From Akkermansiaceae bacterium (lineage in GTDB: Bacteria; Verrucomicrobiota; Verrucomicrobiia; Verrucomicrobiales; Akkermansiaceae): a stretch of 64,000 nucleotides of DNA. A model generated the notes under the pieces. The model had not been told where the DNA came from. It worked only from the letters and a program-made list of their open reading frames with translations, and did no database searches. This document shows positions 42,009-51,357 of this stretch, in pieces; position 1 is the stretch's first letter; each line of letters opens with the position of its first letter. The translations under genes were made by a program, and so were the position numbers. The DNA lies in NCBI GenBank assembly GCA_903919975.1, contig CAIXKE010000094.1:1-64000 (forward strand), in the 5' to 3' direction.

Positions 42009-43880
42009 ATGAAACACCGCGACATTCGTTTTCTTGAAATTTTGTCCCTGCGAGGTCCAAACCTATGGACTTACCGCCCGGTTTTAGAAGCTTGGGTGGA
42101 CATTGGCGAATTGGAGGATTGCCCGTCTAACACGATTCCGGGATTTGTCGATCGTCTCTGTGCGTGGTTGCCGACTTTGTCCGAGCATCGCTGCAGTTAT
42201 GGTGAGCCGGGAGGGTTTGTGAAACGCCTGCAAGAGGGCACTTGGCCGGGACACATTCTTGAACATGTCACGCTGGAACTCCAGAACCTGGCTGGCACGC
42301 CCGGCGGGTTTGGCCGGGCCCGCGAGACTGGCGTCAGAGGAGTTTACAAAGTGGTGGTGCAGGCATGGCAAGAGGAAGTCACCCGCGCCTGTCTTCATGC
42401 CGCGCGGGATTTGGTGATGGCTGCCATCGAGGACACACCTTTTGATGTCGAGGCCACCCACGCCCGCTTGCGGGAAATCGCCGGGCGGTATCTGCTGGCA
42501 CCTAACACCTCCTGCATCGTCAACGCCGCCATTGCCAAAGAGCGCGGGATTCCATCCATCCGCTTGTCCGCCGATAATCTCGTGCAACTCGGCTATGGTT
42601 CGCGCCAGCGGCGCATTTGGGCCGCGCAAAGCGACCGCACCGGCGCCATTGCCCAAGGAATCGCCCGTGATCCGGAACTGAGCGCTCGTTTGTTAGAATC
42701 GTGTGGGCTGCCGGTGGTGGATGCCGACGAAGTTCCAGAGGGGCAGGATACCCGCCACTCCTATCGATTGCTGGTGGTTGGCGGTTCGCTGGCGGCGGCG
42801 GCACGGATGGATGCAGCGGAGGGAGATTCTCTCCATGCGGTGGACGTCACCGAGCAGGTGCATCCGGCCACGGCAAGCGCCGCGTGTTTGGCCGTGCGGG
42901 TGATCGGCCTCGACATCGCTGGCGTGGATGTTCTGGCGGATGATATTGCGCGACCGCTGGTCGCTCAAAACGGAGCGATCGCCGGAGTGCATGAGGCCCC
43001 CGGATTGATCCACCATATGCAGACGGCGTCGGGCGAGTCGCGTCCGGTCGGTCTCGCGATTGTCGATCATTTGTTTCCGGGTGGCGACACCGGGCGGATT
43101 CCGGTGGTTGGGATCACGGGTTCCGGCGGAACGACTGAGGTCGCGCATTGGGTGACGGAGTTTTTGCGGCTCAGCGGGAAATTTACCGGTTTGGCCTGCG
43201 GCGATGGTTTGTTCTTGGATCGCCGGCGCGTGGAAGCGGGCGATTGCGGGACTTGGCGATGTGGCACGCATCTGTTGATGAACCGAGCGGTGGAAGCCGC
43301 CGTTTTGGAGAACAGTGCGGACGTGATTCTCGGGCAAGGTTTGGCCTATGACCGCTGCCAAGTGGCTGTGGTGACCGGCATCGAGCCCGGGCGGCATTAT
43401 GGGAGATTTTATATCGAGAAACCCGAGCAAGTTTTCCAAGTGTTTCGCAGCCAGGTGGACGTCGTTCTGCCAGATGGATTGGCGGTCCTGAATGCGGCGG
43501 ATCCGATGGTGGCGGAAATGGCACCGTTGTGCGACGGCGAGGTGATTTTCTTTGCGGTCGAGCCGGATTTGCCGGTGCTACAGGAACATCTCGCGAATGG
43601 AGGAAGAGCGGTTTTCGTCCGTGGGGGTAGCTTGATTCTCGCCAGCGCTGCCGAAGAATTGCGGCTCTTGCCCTTGGCCGAGATTCCATTCCTCAGTGGT
43701 AATTCGTCGCCCGAACGATTAAAAACCGTGTTGGCCGCCGTGGCTGCCGCATGGGCGTTGGGAATCGCCAACCATGTGATCCGGACCGGAGCGGAGACCT
43801 TTTCCAATGAACCGGCCGACATGACGGCGTCTGACAACTCGACTCCGATCTTTGCGCCTTCGATACCTCTCAACGCATGA
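42009..43880 (+). CDS. Shortened cyanophycin-synthetase paralogue, probably non-catalytic
   Basis: A 623-residue paralogue of the following cphA. The N-terminal domain aligns well (SLRGPNLWTYRPVLEAW; LAPNTSCIVNAAIAKERGIP). The ATP-grasp B domain is nearly absent: CGLPVVDADEVPEGQD jumps straight to YRLLVVGGSLAAAARMD, where cphA has about 60 residues including KPRDGNQGKG. The Mur-ligase domain begins ITGSGGTTEVAHW at 369-381, where cphA has AGTNGKTTT, so the P-loop Lys is lost. The Mur-ligase C-terminal substrate domain is also missing. It overlaps cphA by 4 bp (ATGA). A structural or regulatory role in the synthetase is plausible. Confidence 0.9.
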   Translation: MKHRDIRFLEILSLRGPNLWTYRPVLEAWVDIGELEDCPSNTIPGFVDRLCAWLPTLSEHRCSYGEPGGFVKRLQEGTWPGHILEHVTLELQNLAGTPGGFGRARETGVRGVYKVVVQAWQEEVTRACLHAARDLVMAAIEDTPFDVEATHARLREIAGRYLLAPNTSCIVNAAIAKERGIPSIRLSADNLVQLGYGSRQRRIWAAQSDRTGAIAQGIARDPELSARLLESCGLPVVDADEVPEGQDTRHSYRLLVVGGSLAAAARMDAAEGDSLHAVDVTEQVHPATASAACLAVRVIGLDIAGVDVLADDIARPLVAQNGAIAGVHEAPGLIHHMQTASGESRPVGLAIVDHLFPGGDTGRIPVVGITGSGGTTEVAHWVTEFLRLSGKFTGLACGDGLFLDRRRVEAGDCGTWRCGTHLLMNRAVEAAVLENSADVILGQGLAYDRCQVAVVTGIEPGRHYGRFYIEKPEQVFQVFRSQVDVVLPDGLAVLNAADPMVAEMAPLCDGEVIFFAVEPDLPVLQEHLANGGRAVFVRGGSLILASAAEELRLLPLAEIPFLSGNSSPERLKTVLAAVAAAWALGIANHVIRTGAETFSNEPADMTASDNSTPIFAPSIPLNA

Positions 43881-46432
43881 AAATTCTCAACACCAGGGCA
43901 CTGCGTGGACCCAACTTATGGGGGCTGCACACCGCGATTCAAGCGCTCGTCAGTTGCAGTGGGCAGGAATATTTCTTGAACCGCATGCCCGGTTTTGAGG
44001 ATCGCCTGCGCGAACGTTTTCCGCAGATCAGTTCCTTCCCGCCCGATGCGGCTTTGGTTTCCGCGCTTGAATTGGCAGCTCTCGGCTTGCAAGCCCAAGC
44101 AGGGTGCCCGGTCGCATTCAGTCGCTCGGTGGCTACTCTCGATCCTGAAATCTATCAGGTAATTGTCGAATACACCGAGGAAGCTGTTGGCCGACTCGCC
44201 ATGGAACTGGCCCTCGAGCTTTCTGCGGCGGCTCGTGATGATCTGCCATTCGACCTTTCTTCAGCGCTCGCCCGCTTGCGTGATCTCGACGAAGAGGTTC
44301 GCCTTGGTCCGAGCACCGGTGCCATTGTCGCCGCCGCCGTCGTGCGCGGCATTCCGTATCGCCGCCTCACCGAAGGCAGCTTGGTGCAGTTTGGCTGGGG
44401 CAGCAAACAACGCCGCATCCAAGCGGCGGAAATGGATAGCACCAGCGCCATCGCCGAATCGATCGCCCAAGATAAGGAACTCACCAAAAAATTATTAGAT
44501 TCCGCTGGAGTGCCGGTGCCTAAGGGCCGCCCTGTCACCGATGCCGAGGATGCCTGGGCCGCAGCTTGCGAACTGGGAGGACCGGTGGTCATCAAGCCGC
44601 GCGATGGAAACCAAGGCAAGGGTGTGGCCGCCAATGTCGAAACCCGGGAAGATGTCTTGGCCGCCTATCACGCCGCCCACGAAGTCAGCCCCAACGTGAT
44701 GATCGAGCAATATCTGACGGGTCAGGATTTCCGGTTGCTGGTGATTGGCGGTCGCCTGATCGCTGCCGCCCGCCGCGAACCGCCACACGTGACCGGCGAT
44801 GGCAAACACACGATTCAAGAACTCGTGGACGAGGTCAACAGTGACCCGCATCGCGGCTCCGGACATGCCACATCACTCACCAAGATCCGGTTGGATGAAA
44901 TCGCCCTCGCCACATTGGCGCAGCAGGATTTCGATGCCGGATCGGTGCCTCGCAAGGGCGCGCGGGTGATCTTGCGCAACAATGCCAACCTGAGCACTGG
45001 CGGCACCGCGACCGATGTCACCGACGATGTGCATCCCGAGCTTGCTGCCCGTGCCGTGGCGGCGGCGCAAATGGTCGGGCTTGACCTGTGCGGCGTGGAT
45101 GTGGTTTGCGAAAGTGTTCTAACTCCTCTGGAAAACCAGGCGGCCGGGGTGATCGAGGTGAATGCCGCGCCCGGTCTGCGCATGCATTTGCAGCCATCGT
45201 TTGGCAAAGGCCGACCGGTCGGCGAGGCCATCATTTCGACGATGTTCGATGAACGAGACGATGGCCGAATTCCAATTGTCGCCGTGGCCGGAACCAATGG
45301 TAAAACCACCACGGTGCGCCTGATTGCCCACCTTCTGGGATTGATGGGCAACCGGGTGGGCATGACGAACTCCGACGGAGTTTACATCGCTAACCAACGC
45401 ATCGATACAGGCGATTGCAGCGGTCCACGCAGTGCGCGCAATGTATTGTTTCATCCGGATGTGGACGCCGCTGTCTTGGAAACCGCACGCGGCGGCATTC
45501 TGCGCGAAGGTCTGGGCTTTGATCGTTGCAACGTCGCCGTGATCACCAACATCGGCATGGGTGACCATCTTGGCCTCAATTACATTTGCACCGTGGAAGA
45601 CCTCGCGGTGGTCAAGCGCGTCATCGTTCACAGCGTCGCCCCGCATGGTGTGGCCGTCCTGAATGCGGCAGATCCGATGGTCGCTGGCATGGCGGATGTT
45701 TGCCCCGGATCCGTCACGTTTTTCGCTCATGACCGTCATGAACGCGTGCTCGCCAATCACCTTGCCCAAGGCAAACGCGGCGTATTTGTTGATGGTGACG
45801 CCATCGTCGGTGCGAAGGGCAAACTCCGTTACCGCGTTGCCTTGAGCGAGATTCCCATCACCCGCAACGGCACCATCCAGTTTCAAATCGAGAACTCGAT
45901 GGCAGCTATCGCCGCCGCATGGGGCCTCGGCATTTCGTGGGAAATCATCCGTCGTGGCATGGCCACGTTCATCAGCGATGCATCCACGGCTCCCGGCCGA
46001 TTCAATGTGTTCAGCTACCGTGGCGCTACGCTCATCGCCGATTACGGTCACAATCCGGACGCTATCCAGGCGCTGGTCCAAGCCGTTGGCAGCATGCCAG
46101 CGAACCGTCGCTTAGTCGTTGTGAGCGGTGCGGGTGATCGCCGCGATGAGGACCTCCGTCAGCAAACGGAAATTCTCGGTGAAGCCTTCGACGAAGTGAT
46201 TCTCTATCAGGATGACTGCCAGCGTGGCCGCGCCGACGGAGAAGTCCTCGCCTTGTTGCGTGATGGTTTGAAAAACGCCACCCGGACCACCCGGACCGAG
46301 GAGATCCGGGGTGAGTTTTGTGCTATCGATGCCGCCCTCGCCCGTCTGAATCCCGGCGATTTGTGCCTGATCTTGATCGATCGCATCGACGAATCGCTGG
46401 CTCACATCGCCCGGCGCATCGCCGAAGTGTGA
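43877..46432 (+). CDS. cphA: Cyanophycin synthetase
   Basis: An 851-residue enzyme that polymerises Asp and Arg into cyanophycin without a ribosome, using ATP. The N-terminal domain is followed by an ATP-grasp domain (VVIKPRDGNQGKGVAANVET; VIEVNAAPGLRMHLQPS) and a Mur-ligase-like domain with P-loop AGTNGKTT (Gly 472, Lys 476) and VLETARGGILREGLGFDRC. The C-terminal domain has DYGHNPDAIQALV. All catalytic motifs seem intact and length matches bacterial CphA. It is coupled by a 4-bp overlap to the shortened paralogue. Cyanophycinase and isoaspartyl dipeptidase genes are not in the window. Confidence 0.97.
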   Translation: MKILNTRALRGPNLWGLHTAIQALVSCSGQEYFLNRMPGFEDRLRERFPQISSFPPDAALVSALELAALGLQAQAGCPVAFSRSVATLDPEIYQVIVEYTEEAVGRLAMELALELSAAARDDLPFDLSSALARLRDLDEEVRLGPSTGAIVAAAVVRGIPYRRLTEGSLVQFGWGSKQRRIQAAEMDSTSAIAESIAQDKELTKKLLDSAGVPVPKGRPVTDAEDAWAAACELGGPVVIKPRDGNQGKGVAANVETREDVLAAYHAAHEVSPNVMIEQYLTGQDFRLLVIGGRLIAAARREPPHVTGDGKHTIQELVDEVNSDPHRGSGHATSLTKIRLDEIALATLAQQDFDAGSVPRKGARVILRNNANLSTGGTATDVTDDVHPELAARAVAAAQMVGLDLCGVDVVCESVLTPLENQAAGVIEVNAAPGLRMHLQPSFGKGRPVGEAIISTMFDERDDGRIPIVAVAGTNGKTTTVRLIAHLLGLMGNRVGMTNSDGVYIANQRIDTGDCSGPRSARNVLFHPDVDAAVLETARGGILREGLGFDRCNVAVITNIGMGDHLGLNYICTVEDLAVVKRVIVHSVAPHGVAVLNAADPMVAGMADVCPGSVTFFAHDRHERVLANHLAQGKRGVFVDGDAIVGAKGKLRYRVALSEIPITRNGTIQFQIENSMAAIAAAWGLGISWEIIRRGMATFISDASTAPGRFNVFSYRGATLIADYGHNPDAIQALVQAVGSMPANRRLVVVSGAGDRRDEDLRQQTEILGEAFDEVILYQDDCQRGRADGEVLALLRDGLKNATRTTRTEEIRGEFCAIDAALARLNPGDLCLILIDRIDESLAHIARRIAEV

Positions 46433-46452
46433 ACAGTAAGACAAGGGGTGAT

Positions 46453-46540
46453 GTCGTAGCGCGTGCATTTTGCGCGCTACGCTAGTAGACGGGTGACAGA
46501 ATGTCCCCCTGCCAGCAGCCGACAGAATGTCGGCGCTCCT
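46453..46540. repeat. Dispersed repeat family B, copy 2 (reverse orientation)
   Basis: The reverse complement matches 22619-22740: GGAGCGCCGACATTCTGTCGG, then GGGGGACATTCTGTCACCCGTC and CAAAATGCACGCGCT. It contains an 8-bp hairpin GTAGCGCG / CGCGCTAC. It fills the gap between convergent cphA and the oxidoreductase gene. Confidence 0.8.
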
Positions 46541-46554
46541 GTGTGCATTTTGCT

Positions 46555-47847
46555 TTATGCCGGGATTTCGTAGCCTTTGCGGCGCGGACGATCCTGCATG
46601 GCGGCCGCCTCTGCGTCGCCGACGATTTGTTCCGCCTTCGGGTCCCACCTGACGGCGCGACCGAGCCGTAGGGCGATGGCGGAGAGTTGGCAAATGGTGG
46701 CGGTGCGGTGGCCGACACTGGCGGGACAGATGGTGGGTTTGCGGGATTCAATCGATTCGATGAAATTCAAACGATGATCCTTGGACTCATAAACTTGCAC
46801 ATCGTTCGGGCCGAATTTGTGGCGTATGAGCTCTTCGGGCGAGCTTGCGATCTTTCCGCGGTCGACATAGACCTCGCCCTTGGTTCCGACAAAACGGATT
46901 GAGTGGCCGTTATCGGGATTTTTCTTGTCGCGCCAGACGGTGATGCCGTCGGCATAACGGTAGTGCAGGGCGTCGGCGCCCTCAAAGCCCATGGGAATAA
47001 ACTCAATAGGTCCGGTTTCATCGCGACCCAGCGCCCACTGGACGATGTCGAAATGGTGTGCGCCCCAATCGCCGAACTTGCGGCTGCCGTATTCCCAGTA
47101 GCTGCGCCATCCGCCGCCGTAATTTCCTTTCACGCGGTTTTCCGAATGCTCAAAGAACGGCGTGGGGCCGAGCCAGCGGTCGTAATCGAAGCCTGCGGGC
47201 ACGGGAACAATTGCCTCTTTCTCCGGTGGCGGTGGAAACTCGCCAAGCCGGCAGTAAACTTCCTTGATCTCACCAATCATGCCGTTGCGCACCAAGTTGG
47301 CGGCGATGCGGAAGTGGACGGACGAGCGTTGTTGGCTGCCCACTTGCACGATGCGGCCGTATTTTTTTTCTGCAGCGACCATCGCCTTGCCTTCCTCGAT
47401 GGTCAGCGTCATTGGTTTCTCCACATACACGTCTTTGCCCGCCTTCATCGCGGCCAGCGCGATTGCTGCGTGCCAGTGGTCCGGGGTGGTCACGCAGACT
47501 GCGTCGATATCGGGGTTGGCGAGCACTTCCTCGAAGCGCGAGGTTGCGATGATGTCGTTAAAGCCCTTGCCCTTGAGCAAGTCCACGGCCTTTTTCACCT
47601 GCCAATCCCTCAGATCGCAGACTGCGATCGGTTGGACGTTTTTCATGCCGGGAAACGACACCACGTGACCTTCTGAAATCAGGCCCATCCCGATGAATCC
47701 CATGCCGATGCGCGAATTTGCGGCGGCTTTGGTTTCATTGCCTAGCGTTTGGGATCGGACAATCTGAGGCGCGGAAAATACCGCGCTTGCGGCAGTGAGG
47801 GTGGACTTTAAAAACCGACGTCGCGTGGCGTGTGTTGAATCATTCAT
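46555..47847 (-). CDS. Tat-exported Gfo/Idh/MocA oxidoreductase
   Basis: A 430-residue NAD(P)-dependent oxidoreductase. The N terminus carries a twin-arginine signal ([17 protein letters not shown]). The Rossmann domain has [16 protein letters not shown] and [17 protein letters not shown], the conserved [15 protein letters not shown] (Lys of the EKP motif), and [14 protein letters not shown], the catalytic His-containing stretch. Typical of Planctomycetes/Verrucomicrobia enzymes acting on sugars or inositols in the envelope. Substrate unknown. No nearby sugar operon. Confidence 0.93.
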   Translation of the reverse strand: MNDSTHATRRRFLKSTLTAASAVFSAPQIVRSQTLGNETKAAANSRIGMGFIGMGLISEGHVVSFPGMKNVQPIAVCDLRDWQVKKAVDLLKGKGFNDIIATSRFEEVLANPDIDAVCVTTPDHWHAAIALAAMKAGKDVYVEKPMTLTIEEGKAMVAAEKKYGRIVQVGSQQRSSVHFRIAANLVRNGMIGEIKEVYCRLGEFPPPPEKEAIVPVPAGFDYDRWLGPTPFFEHSENRVKGNYGGGWRSYWEYGSRKFGDWGAHHFDIVQWALGRDETGPIEFIPMGFEGADALHYRYADGITVWRDKKNPDNGHSIRFVGTKGEVYVDRGKIASSPEELIRHKFGPNDVQVYESKDHRLNFIESIESRKPTICPASVGHRTATICQLSAIALRLGRAVRWDPKAEQIVGDAEAAAMQDRPRRKGYEIPA

Positions 47848-48028
47848 GGCGATATCAAAACCATGAAAACCCGATGTCCTGCGCGCAAGAACGGATTTGT
47901 CACAGTGAAGCTATTTCATAGAGGCCGTAGTCCATAATTTTATGGCGTTCCCGGACCTAATTTCCCGAGTCTCATTGCGCAAATCGCTTCCGGCTTGCCT
48001 CTAGCGCCTTGCCATTCAGACTCCCGCC

Positions 48029-48673
48029 GTGCACATCCTTGTCACAGCTGGCCCCACCCGCGAGCCGATCGATCCCGTTCGTTTCCTCACCAACCGCTCG
48101 TCCGGGAAAATGGGTTACGAACTGGCCGCCGCCTTTGCGCATGCAGGTCACACCGTGTTGTTGGTCTCCGGCCCGACCGCGCTCGATGTGCCGGATCGCG
48201 TCGATTTTCTGCCGGTGGAAACCGCGGCCGAAATGCATGCCGCCGTCGCCAATCACTTAGAACGGATGGATATCGCCGTGTTTGCCGCCGCCGTAGCCGA
48301 CTACACCCCGAGCACGGTCGCCCCCGAGAAGGTCAAGAAATCCGCCGATACCCTGACTCTCGAACTCGTGAAAACTCCGGATATCCTCGGCTCGGCGCGC
48401 ACGCCTTTCGGATTCGCTGGAACGCTCGTCGGCTTCGCCGCGGAAACTGAAAACCTCGAAGCCAACGCTCGGGAAAAACTCACCCGCAAGCGATGTGATC
48501 TCATCGTCGCCAACGATGTCTCCAAGCCCGGCATCGGCTTCGATTCGGACCAAAATGAAATCCTGCTCGTCTATCCGGACCACAGCGAAGCGCTCCCGCA
48601 AGCCAGCAAACACGACCTCGCCCATCAACTCGTCCAAGCCATTCTAGAACTCTATACCGCACAGAAGAAATGA
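48029..48673 (+). CDS. coaB: Phosphopantothenate-cysteine ligase (stand-alone CoaB)
   Basis: A 214-residue ligase of CoA synthesis. It shows VTAGPTREPIDPVRFLTNRSSGKMGYELA (nucleotide and active-site region), AVFAAAVADYTPS, and FAAETENLEANAREKLTRKRCDLIVAND near the C-terminal part. In most bacteria CoaB is fused to the decarboxylase CoaC. Here only CoaB is present. The GTG start at 48029 gives M-H-I-L-V-T-A-G. It overlaps the next gene by 4 bp. Confidence 0.93.
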   Translation: MHILVTAGPTREPIDPVRFLTNRSSGKMGYELAAAFAHAGHTVLLVSGPTALDVPDRVDFLPVETAAEMHAAVANHLERMDIAVFAAAVADYTPSTVAPEKVKKSADTLTLELVKTPDILGSARTPFGFAGTLVGFAAETENLEANAREKLTRKRCDLIVANDVSKPGIGFDSDQNEILLVYPDHSEALPQASKHDLAHQLVQAILELYTAQKK

Positions 48674-49419
48674 CTGATCTCGAACTCGCCACTGAAGCCG
48701 CACTCACTGCCGGCAAATTGCTTCGTCAACACTTTGGCTCTGATGCCACCGTCGATGAGGCCACTCACCACGATATTAAACTCGCCCTCGACAAGGAATC
48801 GCAGGATCTTATCACCAAAATATTGTTAGGTGCGCGGCCGGGAGACGCGCTTTATGGCGAGGAAGGACTCGCGGGAAATCAAGACTCGGATCGCCAATGG
48901 ATCGTTGACCCTATCGATGGCACCGTGAATTTCTTCTATGGCATTCCGCATTTCTGCGTCTCCATCGCCCTCCGTATCGCCGGGGAGATCGTCGTTGGCG
49001 TCATCCATGATCCGATGGTCGGTGAAACATGGACCGTGGAAAAAGGCGGCCCAGCCTTGCTCAATGGCGTGCCGATCCAAGCCAGCAAGCGCGAAAATTT
49101 CGACCAATCGATTCTTTTTGTCGGCTGCGGCAAGGATGAGGAAGCGCTGCGCACCGGCATCGAGCGATTCCGCAAAGCCTCGCTGCGCGCCCGTAAAATG
49201 CGCATGATGGGCTCCGCTGCTCTCGGTATGGCCTACATCGCTTGCGGTCGACTCGATGCTTACATCGAATCCCGCATCTCGCTCTGGGACATCGCCGCCG
49301 GCCAGCTACTGGTGGAAACCGCCGGTGGCAAAGTTGATCTAACACCCGTTGCCGGTTATGCCGACGCATGGTCAATCGTCGCCAGTAACGGCAGACTGCC
49401 GCTTGAAGAAATTCTTTGA
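48670..49419 (+). CDS. Inositol-monophosphatase-family phosphatase
   Basis: A 249-residue metal-dependent phosphatase. The metal and catalytic motifs are LYGEEGLAG (Glu), WIVDPIDGTVNFFYGIPHF (DPxDGT) and the C-terminal LWDIAAGQLLVETAGG. It could act on inositol phosphate, histidinol phosphate or 3'-phosphoadenosine 5'-phosphate (CysQ-type), and the sequence alone does not decide which. Overlaps coaB by 4 bp, so it is translationally coupled. Confidence 0.9.
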   Translation: MTDLELATEAALTAGKLLRQHFGSDATVDEATHHDIKLALDKESQDLITKILLGARPGDALYGEEGLAGNQDSDRQWIVDPIDGTVNFFYGIPHFCVSIALRIAGEIVVGVIHDPMVGETWTVEKGGPALLNGVPIQASKRENFDQSILFVGCGKDEEALRTGIERFRKASLRARKMRMMGSAALGMAYIACGRLDAYIESRISLWDIAAGQLLVETAGGKVDLTPVAGYADAWSIVASNGRLPLEEIL

Positions 49420-49423
49420 AGAA

Positions 49424-49504
49424 GATTGTGGATGGTAAATCGTAGATGGAAAAAATACTCTGCGCCTCGCTCTTCCTCCAATCCACAATCCACAATCCAC
49501 AATT
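49424..49504. repeat. Small inverted/direct repeats upstream of ispF
   Basis: GATTGTGGAT (49424-49433) is matched in reverse by AATCCACAATC inside a run of three CCACAAT units (about 49481-49504). Repeats of this type are like the TACAATC-containing edges around the four-helix-bundle gene, but no gene lies between them. No coding function. Confidence 0.5.
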
Positions 49505-49510
49505 ATCTCC

Positions 49511-49984
49511 ATGACCGGCATTGGCTACGACGTTCACCGATTTGCGGAAAACCGCCCGCTTGTGCTGGGCGGTGTGACCATTCCGCACACCCACGGACTT
49601 GAGGGCCATTCCGATGCGGATGTGCTCAGCCACGCCATCGCGGATGCCGTGCTCGGAGCGATGGGCCTGCCGGACATCGGTTATTATTTCCCGCCCGGCG
49701 ATGAGGCCTGTAAGGACATCGTTTCACTCCGGATTCTGGAAAAATGCCGTGATCTCGCTGCGGAAAATGGTTTTGTCATTATCAATGTCGATTCCACCCT
49801 GGTCGCGGAAGCGCCCAAAGTCCTGCCGCACCGCGAGGCCATGCGGGCCAATATCGGGGCAGCGCTCGGCATTTCGCCTAACCGAGTCGGCATCAAAGCC
49901 ACCACCAATGAACTGATGGGATTCGTCGGTCGCAAGGAAGGCATCGCCGCCCTCGCCGTGGCGCAGGTGGAAAATCAAATATAA
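49511..49984 (+). CDS. ispF: 2-C-methyl-D-erythritol 2,4-cyclodiphosphate synthase
   Basis: A 157-residue enzyme of the MEP isoprenoid pathway. It has GIGYDVHRFAENRPLVLGGV (metal ligands D-V-H), GLEGHSDADVLSHAIADAVLGA, NVDSTLVAEAPKVLPHREAM and KATTNELMGFVGRKEGIAALAV. Complete. It lies 91 bp after the phosphatase and 14 bp before hom, so it is probably read with them. ispD is about 28 kb away. Confidence 0.96.
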   Translation: MTGIGYDVHRFAENRPLVLGGVTIPHTHGLEGHSDADVLSHAIADAVLGAMGLPDIGYYFPPGDEACKDIVSLRILEKCRDLAAENGFVIINVDSTLVAEAPKVLPHREAMRANIGAALGISPNRVGIKATTNELMGFVGRKEGIAALAVAQVENQI

Positions 49985-49998
49985 TAACATTTAAATTT

Positions 49999-51309
49999 AT
50001 GGAACCTATTCAAGTTGGACTATTAGGCATCGGCACGGTGGGCAGCGGCACATTTCAAGTGCTGGCGCGCAACCAAGAGGAAATCCGGCGGCGCGCCGGT
50101 CGCGGCATCGAGATCACGATGGTCGCGGACCTGGATGTCGAGCGGGCGCGGGCGCTTGTCGGTGATCGCTCTAAAGTGGTGGCGGATGCGCGCGAAGTGA
50201 TCGCCAACCCGGCGATCGATATCGTGGTGGAATTGATCGGCGGATACGGGATCGCGCGGCAGTTGGTGTTAGAAGCGATCGCCGCCGGGAAACACGTCGT
50301 CACTGCCAATAAAGCGTTGCTGGCAGTCCATGGTAGCGAGATTTTCGCCGCGGCTCGCGATAAGGGCGTCATGGTCGCCTTCGAAGCGGCGGTGGCCGGC
50401 GGCATCCCGATCATCAAAGCGCTGCGCGAAGGACTCACTGCCAACCAGATCGAATGGATCGCCGGGATCATCAACGGCACCACCAATTTCATCCTCTCCG
50501 AAATGCGCGACAAGGGGCTCGACTTCGCCGATGCCTTGAGCGAGGCGAAGCGCCTCGGATACGCCGAGGCCGATCCGACATTCGACATCGAAGGGATCGA
50601 TGCCGCGCATAAAATCACTCTGATGAGTGCGATTGCATTTGGTATCCCCGTGCAATTTTCCAAAGCACACGTCGAGGGCATCACCAGCCTGCAATCAGTG
50701 GATATCCATTATGCCGAGCAATTGGGCTATCGGATTAAATTGTTAGGAATCACCCGGCGGCTTTCTACAGGGATCGAGCTGCGGGTCCATCCGACTCTAG
50801 TCCCGGCCAAGCGCCTGATCGCCAACGTCGAGGGCGCGATGAATGCGGTGATGGTCCAGGCGGACGCGGTGGGCACAACGCTCTATTATGGAAAAGGCGC
50901 GGGCAGCGAGCCAACGGCATCGGCTGTGATCGCCGACCTAGTGGACATCACGCGATTGCACACCGCCGATCCGTGCAGCCGGGTGCCGCACTTGGCATTC
51001 CAGCCGGACGAGCTGCACGCCACGGTCGTGTTGCCGATCAGCGAGGTGGTCACCGCCTTTTACCTGCGCTTGCAGGTTGCCGATGAGAAGGGCGTGTTGG
51101 CGGACATCACCCGCATCCTGGCGGACGTTGATATTTCGATTGATGCCGTGTTGCAGCGCGAATCCGAGGAAGGTGAAAACAAAACCGACCTGATCATTCT
51201 AACACACCAAACCCCGGAAGGAAAGATGCGCGCAGCCCTCGCCAAGATGCAAAGCCTAAGCACCGTGCTCGCGCCGATCGTCAGCATCCGCAAGGAGGAA
51301 CTGGCTTGA
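49999..51309 (+). CDS. hom: Homoserine dehydrogenase
   Basis: A 436-residue enzyme converting aspartate semialdehyde to homoserine for threonine/methionine synthesis. The NAD(P) motif is GLLGIGTVGSGTFQVL. The catalytic core has TANKALLAVHG, AGGIPIIKALREGLTANQI and GIINGTTNFILSEM, with EADPTFDIEGIDAAHKI. A C-terminal ACT domain (about 360-430, YLRLQVADEKGVLADI) suggests feedback control by threonine. A complete monofunctional enzyme. Confidence 0.96.
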   Translation: MEPIQVGLLGIGTVGSGTFQVLARNQEEIRRRAGRGIEITMVADLDVERARALVGDRSKVVADAREVIANPAIDIVVELIGGYGIARQLVLEAIAAGKHVVTANKALLAVHGSEIFAAARDKGVMVAFEAAVAGGIPIIKALREGLTANQIEWIAGIINGTTNFILSEMRDKGLDFADALSEAKRLGYAEADPTFDIEGIDAAHKITLMSAIAFGIPVQFSKAHVEGITSLQSVDIHYAEQLGYRIKLLGITRRLSTGIELRVHPTLVPAKRLIANVEGAMNAVMVQADAVGTTLYYGKGAGSEPTASAVIADLVDITRLHTADPCSRVPHLAFQPDELHATVVLPISEVVTAFYLRLQVADEKGVLADITRILADVDISIDAVLQRESEEGENKTDLIILTHQTPEGKMRAALAKMQSLSTVLAPIVSIRKEELA

Positions 51310-51357
51310 GCGGAGGCGCGCTGCGCGTTTCGACCGATGTTCGTTAATCCCATCTTT

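Noticed and set aside
45119-46081. 320-codon minus-strand frame inside cphA
   Set aside because: It is antisense to an intact cyanophycin synthetase and has no recognisable motif.
49481-49504. CRISPR-like direct repeats (CCACAAT units)
   Set aside because: The units are 7 bp, tandem and without spacers; no cas gene is present in the window.
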